From the NCBI GenBank assembly GCA_016719385.1, contig JADJZA010000007.1:62001-126000 (forward strand): a DNA stretch of 64,000 nucleotides, read 5' to 3'. Made by a program: the position numbers and the translations under genes. The stretch is from Candidatus Microthrix subdominans (GTDB lineage: Bacteria > Actinomycetota > Acidimicrobiia > Acidimicrobiales > Microtrichaceae). Shown here piece by piece: positions 55,620-63,652 of this stretch (position 1 is its first letter; each line of letters opens with the position of its first letter). The notes under the pieces are model-generated. The model was not told the origin of the DNA and did not search any database. It saw only the letters and a list, made by a program, of their open reading frames with translations.

Positions 55620-56423
55620 CTACCGCCCGTGGAACCTGGGGGTTCGCTTCTCCTTGAAGGCACGAGGGCCCTCCTTGGCGTCCTCGGACGCGAAGACATC
55701 CCAGCCGTAGGTGAACTCGTGATCGAGGGCATCGGACTCGACCATGCCGTTGGTCTCTCGCAAGGTCCGCAGGATGGCCTTGACGGCGAGGGGGCCGTTG
55801 GCGGCGATGCGCTCGGCGATCTCCAGCGCCTTGGCGAGTGCCTGGCCATCGGGGACGACGTGTCCGACCAGGCCCAACTGCAGCGCCCTTTGTGCATCGA
55901 TGTGATCGCCGGTCAACAGCAGTTCGGCTGCGACCGTATAGGGGATCTGGCGGGGGATCCGAACGACCGACCCGCCCATCGCATAAAGGGACCAGCGCAC
56001 TTCGGAGATGCCGAACCGGGCTGATTCGCCGGCTACGCGAATCTCTGTGGCGCCGGTCAACTCGGTCCCGCCGGCGATCGCCTGACCCTCGGCGGCGGTG
56101 ATCAGGGGCACGTTTGGACGCCAGGTGCGCAGCAATGCCTTCCACGGCAGATCCGGGTCGGCGGCCAAGCGACCCTGAACGTCGACGCCGCTGAGATCCT
56201 CGCCCTGGTGACCTCCGGCCATCTCTTTCAGGTCGGCGCCCGCACAGAAGTTGTCGCCGGCCCCGGTGATGATCGCCACCCGGATGTCGTCGTCGGTGTC
56301 CGCCTCCACCATGGCGTCGTAGAACCGCACCAGCACCTCGCCGTTGATGGCGTTCATCCGGTCGGGACGGTTGAGCGTCACGACCAAAACATGGCCGATC
56401 CGTTCGGTTAAGACTGCAGGCAT
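55620..56423 (-). CDS. Enoyl-CoA hydratase/isomerase family protein
   Basis: 267 residues, crotonase fold. LVVTLNRPDRMNAINGEVLV opens the domain; the oxyanion-hole region is GAGDNFCAGADLKEMAG, and the two catalytic glutamates are Glu121 (EGQAIAGGTEL) and Glu141 (ARFGISEVRW), both needed for hydratase chemistry. The C-terminus (WDVFASEDAKEGPRAFKEKR) is the usual S-x-D-x-x-E-G-x-x-A-F motif. It should hydrate 2-enoyl-CoA in fatty acid or side-chain degradation. No partner genes adjoin; acyl-CoA dehydrogenases are 6 kb away. Divergent from rsmG. Confidence 0.92.
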   Translation of the reverse strand: MPAVLTERIGHVLVVTLNRPDRMNAINGEVLVRFYDAMVEADTDDDIRVAIITGAGDNFCAGADLKEMAGGHQGEDLSGVDVQGRLAADPDLPWKALLRTWRPNVPLITAAEGQAIAGGTELTGATEIRVAGESARFGISEVRWSLYAMGGSVVRIPRQIPYTVAAELLLTGDHIDAQRALQLGLVGHVVPDGQALAKALEIAERIAANGPLAVKAILRTLRETNGMVESDALDHEFTYGWDVFASEDAKEGPRAFKEKRTPRFHGR

Positions 56424-56546
56424 CGATCTCCCCCGGGGTACGAATCCGCCCGTGAGACTAGTCGGGGCAAGACTGGTCGCTATGAGCCATCACCGTCGCT
56501 GTCGACGCGACTCCGTCGAGACCTCACGGCCGCGCTGGGACGCTGC

Positions 56547-57272
56547 ATGACCCCTCGGATCGACGAGTCGACGAGTGGTGCCAACGAGCCACGGTTGCAA
56601 CCGGGTCCGCCCGTGCTCGATGACGAGGGGGAGGGACGCCTGCTCGAGGTGCTCAACGACGCTCAGCGGCTCGGGTTTCTGGGGCGGGGGCCGGTGGAGC
56701 GCCACGTCTCCCATGGTCTGGGGTTCGCCGCAGCCTGGGCTGAGGTCGACCCGACGATGGCAATGGGAGCCGACCGCAGCCCGAGGCGGATCGCCGATGT
56801 GGGCTCTGGCGGGGGAGTGCCGGGCCTGGTGCTGGCGATGGCGAGCGAGGCCCACCTGGTGCTGGTGGACAACAAGACTCGTCGGACCGATTGGTTGAGC
56901 GAAGCGGCCTACCGCCTCGGGGTGGACGACCGGGTAAGCGTGGTGGCCCGGCCCGCCGAGGAGGCTGGTCAGGACCCCGAGTGGCGGGGAAGCTGCGACG
57001 TCGTGGTGGCGCGCAGCTTTGCTGGGCCGGCGCCCACCGCCGAGTGCGCCGCCGGGCTGGTGCGCCGCGGCGGGCTGGTGGTGGTCAGCGAGCCGCCCGA
57101 GGCCGGCGACCGCTGGGCCGGGCTGGTCTCGGCCCAGCTCGGTTACCAGGCCGTCCGCCTCGTCGATCGACCGGAGGGTCACTACGCCGTGTTGATCGCA
57201 GGCGGGGCACCGTTGGAAGCGCGCTTTCCGCGAACCTGGGCTGCCCAGAAGAAGCGGCCGATGTTCACCTGA
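56547..57272 (+). CDS. rsmG: 16S rRNA (guanine-N7) methyltransferase RsmG
   Basis: 241 residues. RsmG methylates G527 of 16S rRNA in the streptomycin-binding loop. The SAM motif is RIADVGSGGGVPGLVLAMAS, followed by LVLVDNKTRRTDWLSEAAYR, VVVARSFAGPAPTAECAAGL and LVRRGGLVVVSEPPE, all in the RsmG order, and the end RFPRTWAAQKKRPMF corresponds to the family's P-R-x(n)-K-x-P-L tail. The usual setting next to parAB near oriC is not present here. It is convergent with the broken nuclease gene, only three bases apart. Confidence 0.85.
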   Translation: MTPRIDESTSGANEPRLQPGPPVLDDEGEGRLLEVLNDAQRLGFLGRGPVERHVSHGLGFAAAWAEVDPTMAMGADRSPRRIADVGSGGGVPGLVLAMASEAHLVLVDNKTRRTDWLSEAAYRLGVDDRVSVVARPAEEAGQDPEWRGSCDVVVARSFAGPAPTAECAAGLVRRGGLVVVSEPPEAGDRWAGLVSAQLGYQAVRLVDRPEGHYAVLIAGGAPLEARFPRTWAAQKKRPMFT

Positions 57273-57275
57273 CCC

Positions 57276-57759
57276 TCAGCGGCGGCTCCCGGTGGCGTCG
57301 TAGCGATACGTGTCGAAGATGTTGCCGTTTGGGTCGAGGAGGAAGGCTGTGTCTCCGGAGTTGTTCCACACCGCCGAGTTGGACATGCACCAGTGCAGGT
57401 GGTCCGCCCGGTCGGTGCCACATCCGCTGGCCACGCGCACGGCGGCCCCCGCCGGCAGTTCGAAGCGGTCGGGGAACCCGTAGCGGTGCGACGCGGACTC
57501 GTCCTTGAGACCCCATCCGGTCAGGTCGATGGTCGAGTGGCCCGTGTTGGTAGCGCAGCAGGCGGCCGTATCGATCGCGATCGGTGGTGTCGGTCTCCAG
57601 GCGCACCTTGCCCCCGGACAGCAGTTCTGTCAGCCGCTCGGAGGCGACGTCGGCCAGGCACTCACCGTGCTCGGGGGCATCGATGCCGATCAGGCGCACC
57701 CGCTCGAGTGTGCCATCGACCTCAACGCTCAGCGTGTCACCATCGGTCACCCCGGCCAC
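57276..57759 (-). pseudogene. Broken fusion of staphylococcal nuclease-like and lamin-tail domains
   Basis: The first frame reads VTDGDTLSVEVDGTLERVRL, IGIDAPEHGEC and DRDRYGRLLRY, the front half of a thermonuclease domain with its metal aspartates and arginine. The second half of that domain is missing. In the next frame, from about 57555, the strand continues NTGHSTIDLTGWGLKDESA, RFELPAGAAVRVASGCG and NSGDTAFLLDPNGNIFDTYR, a complete lamin-tail (LTD) domain ending in TGA at 57276. Secreted SNase-LTD proteins exist in bacteria, so an internal deletion with a frame change is the simplest account. The 5' end, where a signal peptide would be, is also unclear. Confidence 0.7.
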
Positions 57760-57873
57760 CGATGCAATGGGACCTTCGGGACGGTCGACCGGACCGGTCT
57801 CGCCGTGAGCAAGGCCACCACAATGCGAAGGCGGGTGGCGCGGGCGTGGTGATGCCGAGGAGCGGAGATGGCC

Positions 57874-58368
57874 TCAGCCGACGACGCAGGACGTGGCGGT
57901 CTTGGCGATCGTTTCCTTGAGCGCAGCGGCCTTGGACTGGTCGCCACCGTAGGAAGCGGCGAGTGCATCCCAGACCTGCTGGTTCAGCTCCGCATCGTTG
58001 TTGATCGCCTCAACGATGCAATCCACCTGTTCGGCGGTGATGTCCTGGGTCTCCAGCTGCTCTCTCAACACGTCGCCGGCTCCGGCACATCGAGGGCCGG
58101 CCTTGGCGACCGGTGCGATGAGCTCCTTCGGAATCGTCGTGCTTTCGCTGAGCTGGCCGTCCATCTCGGTGATTTGTTCCTCACCGGCCTCGGTGTAGAT
58201 GTTCTCACCGATACAGATGGCCTGTTCCTCGCTCAGGGACGATTGGCTGCCGGTCGATTTGGCGAAGTTGGACGCGAAGTCCTCTTTCGATATCGATCCT
58301 CCGCAGCCGCTCAGGCACAGGCTCGTCGCAACGACGACGCTGATCATCAAGGTGGTCCAACGTCGCAT
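57874..58368 (-). CDS. Secreted lipoprotein of unknown function
   Basis: 164 residues. A positively charged start (MRR), hydrophobic stretch ISVVVATSLCLSGC and a lipobox with Cys22 mark a lipoprotein signal. The mature part is acidic and helical, with four cysteines (QAICIGENI, PRCAGAG, DCIVEAI, TSCVVG) that could form two disulfides. DITAEQVDCIVEAI and EEQAICIGENIYTEAG look like two related helical units, as in small actinobacterial lipoproteins with paired cysteines. No function can be given. It lies downstream of the large acidic membrane-anchored protein on the same strand. Confidence 0.75.
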   Translation of the reverse strand: MRRWTTLMISVVVATSLCLSGCGGSISKEDFASNFAKSTGSQSSLSEEQAICIGENIYTEAGEEQITEMDGQLSESTTIPKELIAPVAKAGPRCAGAGDVLREQLETQDITAEQVDCIVEAINNDAELNQQVWDALAASYGGDQSKAAALKETIAKTATSCVVG

Positions 58369-58504
58369 TTGTGTCCCTGAAGGAGTGAGTGGATCTTCGG
58401 GCGGGGGCGAGCCAGACGCTAGTGGGTCGCCCTGCTCGACGCCGTGACGAAGCAGCAGCGCCGAAGCCGTGTCATCGCACAGCGGTAGCGACCGCTGCGC
58501 CGGT

Positions 58505-60127
58505 CTAGATGTTGCTGACGACCCATATGGTGGCCAGCACGACGCCGATGACGGCCGCCAAGGCGATCAGGAGGCCCAACAGGTTGGCGAAGGTCGATCG
58601 TTTGGATCGCTCCAGCCAGTCGGCGTGGGTGTCCGTCGTGCCCTCGACCCATCGGTCGACGTCGTCGCGATCGTCCTCGACCAACGCCTGGTCCTCGACG
58701 AAAAGGTCGGTCTCGACCGGCGAGGTGTCCTCAGCCTTCCGAGTCTTGGAGCGCTTGCGTTTGCGCTCACCTTTGCCCCGAGCCTTCGGCGTCGGCCCGT
58801 CGTCGTATTCCGGGTCGATCTCGCTGTCGCCGGCTTCATCGGCGCTGTGTTCATCCCGGTTGGGGGCGTCGAAGAACGCGTACAGCGCTGCCTCGTAGGC
58901 GTCGGAATCGGGCCCGTCGAGCGCATCCAGGTCGCTCGGTTTGGTAGAGGTGGGTGGCGCGGCCAGGTCCGAGGCCTCGAGTCGCATCTGCTCGGTACCA
59001 TTGAGGTTGACCGCCTCGGTGGCGTTGGCCGCTGCACGAAAGCCACCGCGGTCGTCGTTGCGTTGGGTTGTGTCGTCGTAGTCCCACCAATCGTGACGTT
59101 CGACCCGTTCGCCGACCCGGTCCTCATCGGGTTCGTCGTCCGTGCGATCGTCGATGAAACGGTCATCGAGTTCGGCGAGCTCGCCAAAGACGTCATCCCT
59201 GGGGGTAGGTCTGGTCGTCGCTCCCTCGAGCAACCTCCCGGGTTCCTCAGGCAGCTCGGCGAGCTCGACGAAGTCGTCTGCCAGCGGCCGGGTGACGGCG
59301 ACCGACTCGGTCGGGTCGGGTGAGCGATCGCGATGGTGTTCTGGCACGACATCGGTTCGACCTGACGGCACCGGGAGCTCGACGAAGTCATCAGCCGGCG
59401 GCCGGGTGGTGGCGACCGACTCGGTTGGGTCGGGGGTGCGATCGCGTTGGTGGTCTGGCGCGACATCGGTTCGATCTGACGTCAGCGGGAGGCCGGCGGA
59501 TTCATCCGGTTCGGGTAGCCCGGCCAGCATCGTTTCCAAGCTGAAGAACTCGGAGTCGGTCCTGAACCGTGGTTGGGGGTCGAGGCGGTCGGCATCCGAG
59601 CTGGGCGGTTCGTCGGTGGTGAACAGCGAAAGGTTGTCCGGTGAATCCAACGCCGATTGATCGTCGAGGGGAATGCTCGCCCAATCGGTGTTGAGCTCGG
59701 AGGTGAGCCCCGGTGCCGAAGGGCTGGAATCGTCGAGCGGCAGCGGCGGAAACTCGTCTGGGAAGAGCACGAGGTTCGAATCCGTCTCGCTGCCGGGATC
59801 CTCGTCGTGGTCGGTGTGGGCCTGATCGAGTTCGCTCCAGCCACCGTCAGCCCCTTCGGAAACCCAATCGCCGTCGACCGGGTGGGGATCGGGGGTGTCG
59901 GTGTCGATCTGCTGGGTGGCTTCGGTCGGCGGGCCGGTGTCGTGGTCACCGATGTCGTGGTCAGTGACGGTGTGGTCTTCGGTGTCGGTCGGGGGGCCGT
60001 CGTCCTGTGCGTCCCCGATGTCGGTGTCGATGTCGAAGTCGACGCCGGTGTGGTCTTCGGCTCCGGGGGGGGGGGGGGGCGTCGTGGCGTGCGGTGTGGT
60101 CTTCGGTGTCGGTCGGGGCCGTCGCAT
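58505..60127 (-). CDS. C-terminal part of a giant acidic, disordered, membrane-anchored repeat protein
   Basis: 540 codons are open in this frame. The product is extremely acidic and rich in Asp, Pro, Thr and Glu, with no folded domain. It contains a 38-residue duplication (TESVATTRPPADDFVELPVP and TESVAVTRPLADDFVELAEL). A basic patch (KGERKRKRSKTRKAED) and KRSTFANLLGLLIALAAVIG, then a few residues to the end, form a C-terminal single membrane helix. The frame begins in a run of 15 C (minus strand) inside repetitive DNA; the upstream part continues in other frames, so this is most likely the end of the gene that starts near 62143. Function unknown. Confidence 0.6.
   Translation of the reverse strand: MRRPRPTPKTTPHATTPPPPPGAEDHTGVDFDIDTDIGDAQDDGPPTDTEDHTVTDHDIGDHDTGPPTEATQQIDTDTPDPHPVDGDWVSEGADGGWSELDQAHTDHDEDPGSETDSNLVLFPDEFPPLPLDDSSPSAPGLTSELNTDWASIPLDDQSALDSPDNLSLFTTDEPPSSDADRLDPQPRFRTDSEFFSLETMLAGLPEPDESAGLPLTSDRTDVAPDHQRDRTPDPTESVATTRPPADDFVELPVPSGRTDVVPEHHRDRSPDPTESVAVTRPLADDFVELAELPEEPGRLLEGATTRPTPRDDVFGELAELDDRFIDDRTDDEPDEDRVGERVERHDWWDYDDTTQRNDDRGGFRAAANATEAVNLNGTEQMRLEASDLAAPPTSTKPSDLDALDGPDSDAYEAALYAFFDAPNRDEHSADEAGDSEIDPEYDDGPTPKARGKGERKRKRSKTRKAEDTSPVETDLFVEDQALVEDDRDDVDRWVEGTTDTHADWLERSKRSTFANLLGLLIALAAVIGVVLATIWVVSNI
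59261..59482 (-). repeat. 114-bp tandem duplication in the giant acidic gene
   Basis: Two imperfect copies, 59261-59374 and 59375-59482, encode a 38-residue unit ending in DDFVEL; the frame is kept. Confidence 0.75.
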
Positions 60128-60440
60128 GTCGGTGTCGATCTGGGTGGCTGCAGGGGGTCGGCTATCGGGCTGGGGTCGGCGTGATTCTCGGTCTCGGTGT
60201 CGACATGGTCTTCGGCTTCGGTCGGTGGGCCGGTGTCGGTGTCGATCTGTTGGGTGGCTTCGGTCGGCGGGCCGGCGTCGTGGTCGTCATCGTGTTCGCC
60301 ACCGGTGTTGGCGGCCGTGACGGTGTGGTCTTCGGCTCCGATCGTGTGGCCGGGGTCGGTGTCGAGCTGGGTCGGGTGGTTGGCTGGGTGTCGCATGGTC
60401 TTCGGCTTCGGTCGGTGGGCCGGTGATCGCTTCAGCCGTG
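59900..60440 (-). repeat. Degenerate repeat region with frame breaks and a 15-nt homopolymer
   Basis: The minus strand repeats units encoding GPPTEATQQIDTDT and GPPTEAEDH in different frames. Frame changes are needed near 60390-60400 and again between about 60065 and 60150, where a run of 15 C (60065-60079) lies. Either assembly errors in repeats or real slippage account for this. Confidence 0.7.
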
Positions 60441-62143
60441 GAGGTCGGCGTGGTTTCGTCCTCAGGATCGACCTGCGGTTCGTGTTCTTCCTTGAAGAGA
60501 TCGAAGCGCTGCCCCAAAGGCGCCGTCTCCGGTTCGTCGCTCCTCCAACCGATCGTCTCCTCGTGGTTGGGCGTAGCGGGGCTGTCAGACGGCGGCAGTC
60601 GATCGGCGAAGAGGCCTTCGTCCGTGTCAAACGGTGTCGTAGCTGCCACCGTTGGCCCGTCTAGCGGCTCGTTTGGTTCCGCTTGGGCCGGTTCGACCCA
60701 CGAGTCGGGTGGGGTGATGTCGGGCGGCAGCGTGACATTCCGGCGGGGGCGCGGCTCGTCGGCTGGCGCGCTGTCCGGCTCGGGCTCGGTGAACAACGGT
60801 TCCCTGGCAGAGATGAAGACCGGCTCGTCCTCGGTCGTCGGTTTCTCGCGAACGGCGTCCAGCCGCCCCCGATCGGCCGCCTCGTTGAGCGCAGCACGAC
60901 GACGATCGCGTCGACGTCTGAACAGGCCACGTTGTTTCGGGGGGGCCGTTGCGTCGTTCGGACCCTCGACCTTGGGCGGTTCAGCCCGGGACTGAGTGGT
61001 TTCGGGCTCGACGGTTGCGAACTCGAGGGACTCGAACTCGAACTTGAACGACTCGTTCTCGATCTCGGGCTTGATTTCCGAGGACTCGATCTCGTCGGAC
61101 TGGATCTTGTCCGATTCGAGGTCAATGGTGCCGGGCTCGACGCCCTCGGTGCGTGCAGGTTCGAGATCGGCGGCCTCGAGTTGGACAGCCTCTACCTCGA
61201 CGGGCTGGATCTCGACGGCCTCGATCTGGGCGGTCTCAGGCTCGACGGGCTGGATCTCGACGGCCTCAATCTGGGCGGTCTCAGGCTCGACGGGCTGGAT
61301 CTCGACGGCCTCAATCTGGGCGGTCTCGGGCTGCGGCACGTCCTCGTCGATCCGCCACGGTTCGTTGCCCAGGGACGGGGGAGGCAGCGGTGTGTCCCCC
61401 GCTCGATCGGGCTCGCCCTGGGAGGCGATGTCGGAGAGGGAAAACTCGGCCGTGGCGGGCGCTGCTGGTTCCCCGGTCGGAGCGACGGGCGGCCGCCCGG
61501 CCTCAGCATCCGGTTCGGGTTGGCCGATGGTGGGGGGCGTCTGGGCGCCGTCGTCGGGGTCAAGGGGAGCGAGATCATCCTCAGCGAGCACGGCGTTGAC
61601 GACGGTGGTGACCGCAGTCGGGTCAGCGTCGCTGGGGAGCACGCCGTGCTGGTCGGCCCGTTCGGAAGGACCGGAAGAGTCGTCGGTCGCTGAGGCGAAG
61701 GCGGCGATCGCTTCCGGGGTCAGCGCATCGATCTGTCCGGTAGGTGTCGACGCCTCGGTTGGCCTGGGCGAACCGCTGGGGTCTTCTCTGGCAAACGCCG
61801 ACGGGTCCGGCGGATCGGGGCTGATCGGGCTGACCGGGCTGATCCTTCCGGCGGGTACCGGTAGATCCTCCAAGGGGCCGTCGACGTCCGCAGCCACGTC
61901 CACCTTGACGACCGGAAGCACGGCGGTGTCCTCGCTGGACGGACCATCGAACCGTTCGTGGGGAACCACCTCGGGGGGCGGCAGGACAGACCGGTCGGGC
62001 TTAAGGGGCACGTCGAAGGGCAGGTCGACGACATCGGTGCCCTGCGGTGGCGTCGGCTCGTCCTCCGAAAAAAACTCGTCCGCGGTGGCCTGATCCGAAG
62101 TGTCGGTCTCGAAGGAGCTCGAGTGCGGGCGCCGCTCAGTCAC
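60287..62143 (-). CDS. N-terminal part of a giant acidic, disordered repeat protein
   Basis: 618 codons in one frame from a GTG that follows a TACAGT box by eight bases. The sequence is almost wholly disordered: Pro, Asp, Glu, Thr and Ser dominate. Three identical-pattern 15-residue repeats (PETAQIEAVEIQPVE) lie near residues 272-316, then EIESSEIKPEIENESFKFEF. One basic island, KQRGLFRRRRDRRRAALNEA, stands out and could bind membrane or nucleic acid. After EDHATPSQPP the frame drifts and stops, while related repeats continue in the other frames, so the full gene probably spans 58505-62143. No homologous family is recognised. Divergent from an acyl-CoA dehydrogenase gene. Confidence 0.55.
   Translation of the reverse strand: MTERRPHSSSFETDTSDQATADEFFSEDEPTPPQGTDVVDLPFDVPLKPDRSVLPPPEVVPHERFDGPSSEDTAVLPVVKVDVAADVDGPLEDLPVPAGRISPVSPISPDPPDPSAFAREDPSGSPRPTEASTPTGQIDALTPEAIAAFASATDDSSGPSERADQHGVLPSDADPTAVTTVVNAVLAEDDLAPLDPDDGAQTPPTIGQPEPDAEAGRPPVAPTGEPAAPATAEFSLSDIASQGEPDRAGDTPLPPPSLGNEPWRIDEDVPQPETAQIEAVEIQPVEPETAQIEAVEIQPVEPETAQIEAVEIQPVEVEAVQLEAADLEPARTEGVEPGTIDLESDKIQSDEIESSEIKPEIENESFKFEFESLEFATVEPETTQSRAEPPKVEGPNDATAPPKQRGLFRRRRDRRRAALNEAADRGRLDAVREKPTTEDEPVFISAREPLFTEPEPDSAPADEPRPRRNVTLPPDITPPDSWVEPAQAEPNEPLDGPTVAATTPFDTDEGLFADRLPPSDSPATPNHEETIGWRSDEPETAPLGQRFDLFKEEHEPQVDPEDETTPTSTAEAITGPPTEAEDHATPSQPPDPARHRPRPHDRSRRPHRHGRQHRWRTR
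61196..61330 (-). repeat. 45-bp tandem repeat, three copies
   Basis: Three consecutive 45-base units (61196-61240, 61241-61285, 61286-61330), nearly identical, encode the PETAQIEAVEIQPVE repeat. Confidence 0.9.
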
Positions 62144-62151
62144 GATGTCAA

Positions 62152-62157
62152 ACTGTA
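62152..62157 (-). promoter_or_regulatory. -10 box of the giant acidic protein gene
   Basis: TACAGT on the minus strand, eight bases before a GTG; used to set the start at 62143 instead of in-frame ATGs at 62173 and 62188. Confidence 0.45.
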
Positions 62158-62271
62158 CTCCCCGAATCAGCATCGATCCGGCGGCCATCGTGTCTTCCGA
62201 CCAACTCTTGGCCGGAGCCCGAGACGGTGCCGGTAATCGGGCCCGACCAGTTGTTCCCGAAAGGCGATCCT

Positions 62272-63492
62272 GTGGATTTCGACGATACACCGGAAGAAGC
62301 AGCCGTCCGGTCGGAGGCTCGCCGCTTTCTGGACGCTCATGCCACGAGGCGAGCCGACCACGACAGCTCCCATCTGGGTAACCATCGTCCGGCCAGCATC
62401 GCCGCCGATCGCGAGCATCGGGCCCGGGCCGCCGCGTGGCAGCGCACCAAGCTGGACGGCGGTTGGGGAGCACCGTCGTGGCCCATCGAGCATGGGGGTC
62501 GGGGCCTGAGCCCGCATCTGGCCGCTCTCTTCGCCGAGGAGGAGGCCCACTACGACGTCTCGGCACGCTACTTCCAGGTTGGGCTCGCCATGGTCGGCCC
62601 GACGTTGATGGCCCACGGCTCACCCGAGCAGCTGGAGCGCTTCGTCAGCCCCCTGTTGCGGGGCGAAGAGATGTGGTGCCAGTTGTTCTCGGAGCCAGGA
62701 GCGGGGTCTGACCTCGCCGGGTTGGCGACTCGGGCCGTCGCCGACGGGGATGAGTACATCGTCTCCGGACAGAAGGTGTGGACCACCAGCGCGCACCTGG
62801 CCGAGTTCGGAATTCTGCTGGCCCGCACCGATCCGGACGTCCCCAAGCATCGTGGCATCTCCGCCTTCCTCGTCGACATGTCCTCGCCAGGCATCGAGGT
62901 GCGACCACTCCGCCAGATCGATGGAGCGGTGCATTTCAACGAGGTGTTTTTCGACGAGGTGCGGGTGCCGGCTGGGGCCCTCCTCGGAGGGTTCAATGCC
63001 GGGTGGGGGGTCGCGCTCACCATGTTGAACTTCGAACGGTCGGCGATCGGTGGGGGCGGCATGATCGAGTGGCCTCAAATCATGAATCTTGCGCGTGAAC
63101 GTGGCGCCGGTCCGCTCGATCGCCAGGATCTGGCTCGGCTGTGGACCCGGCTCGAGCTGCTTCGCTTCCTCGGCTACCGGGTGCGCACGGCGATCACTCG
63201 GGGCGATCCGCTCGGGCCGGAGAGTTCGGTGATGAAGCTCGCCGTCTCTGCGTTTTACGAGGACGTCGGTAACGTGCTGATGGGTCTGCAGGGGCCCAAC
63301 GGCACGTTGTGGTCCGACAGTGATCCCAACCGAGGCGTGTACACCGGCGTCTTTTTGTCGCAGTGGGCCCCACGGATTGGCGGCGGTACCGATCAGGTGC
63401 AGCGCAACATCATCGGCGACCGGGTGCTTGAGCTACCTGCCGAGCCCCGACCCGACAAGACCGAGCTGTTCAAGAACCTGCCCCGCAGCTGA
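62272..63492 (+). CDS. Acyl-CoA dehydrogenase
   Basis: 406 residues. The enzyme introduces a 2,3-double bond in acyl-CoA with FAD. DFDDTPEEAAVRSEARRFLD begins the helical domain; the FAD/substrate strand is MWCQLFSEPGAGSDLAGLAT, with GQKVWTTSAHLAEFGILLAR after it; HFNEVFFDEVRVPAGALLGG and QVQRNIIGDRVLELP complete the family pattern. The GTG is preceded by an AAAGG sequence at eight bases; longer readings run into the divergent gene. Similar proteins act on long or branched chains or sterol side chains. The convergent gene at the right edge encodes another member. Confidence 0.9.
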   Translation: MDFDDTPEEAAVRSEARRFLDAHATRRADHDSSHLGNHRPASIAADREHRARAAAWQRTKLDGGWGAPSWPIEHGGRGLSPHLAALFAEEEAHYDVSARYFQVGLAMVGPTLMAHGSPEQLERFVSPLLRGEEMWCQLFSEPGAGSDLAGLATRAVADGDEYIVSGQKVWTTSAHLAEFGILLARTDPDVPKHRGISAFLVDMSSPGIEVRPLRQIDGAVHFNEVFFDEVRVPAGALLGGFNAGWGVALTMLNFERSAIGGGGMIEWPQIMNLARERGAGPLDRQDLARLWTRLELLRFLGYRVRTAITRGDPLGPESSVMKLAVSAFYEDVGNVLMGLQGPNGTLWSDSDPNRGVYTGVFLSQWAPRIGGGTDQVQRNIIGDRVLELPAEPRPDKTELFKNLPRS

Positions 63493-63517
63493 CGCTCGGA
63501 CGCTGCCAAGGGGGGAG

Positions 63518-63564
63518 GGCGCCCGGGGGGCCCGGGCCCCCGGGGGGGGGGGGGGGGGGGGGGG
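63518..63564. other. G/C homopolymer region ending in a run of 23 G, suspected artefact
   Basis: A stretch of G and C blocks followed by 23 consecutive G (63542-63564), directly abutting the repeat at 63563. Same character as the tract at 54360-54414. Confidence 0.6.
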
Positions 63565-63647
63565 AAGAGGTTGCGTAGTCGGGAGTGCAGAGCGCTGTCT
63601 GACGGCACTCCGGGCTCCCCAGTTGGGAAGAGGTTGCGTAGTCGGGA
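63563..63647. repeat. Second locus of the 63-bp-period repeat family
   Basis: A 23-base block made of GGAAGAGGTTGCG and TAGTCGGGAG occurs at 63563-63585 and again 63 bases later (63625-63647). Between them the sequence continues TGCAGAGCGC and ends GGGCTCCCC, like the 32022-32136 copies (TGCGGAGTGC, GGGCTCCC). The linker CAACCCTCTTCC at the first locus is close to the reverse complement of GGAAGAGGTTG here. Confidence 0.75.
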
Positions 63648-63652
63648 GCGTC

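Noticed and set aside
59765..59785. TTCGAATCC resembling a tRNA T-loop
   Set aside because: No acceptor or anticodon stem can be drawn around it, and it lies inside coding sequence of the acidic protein gene.
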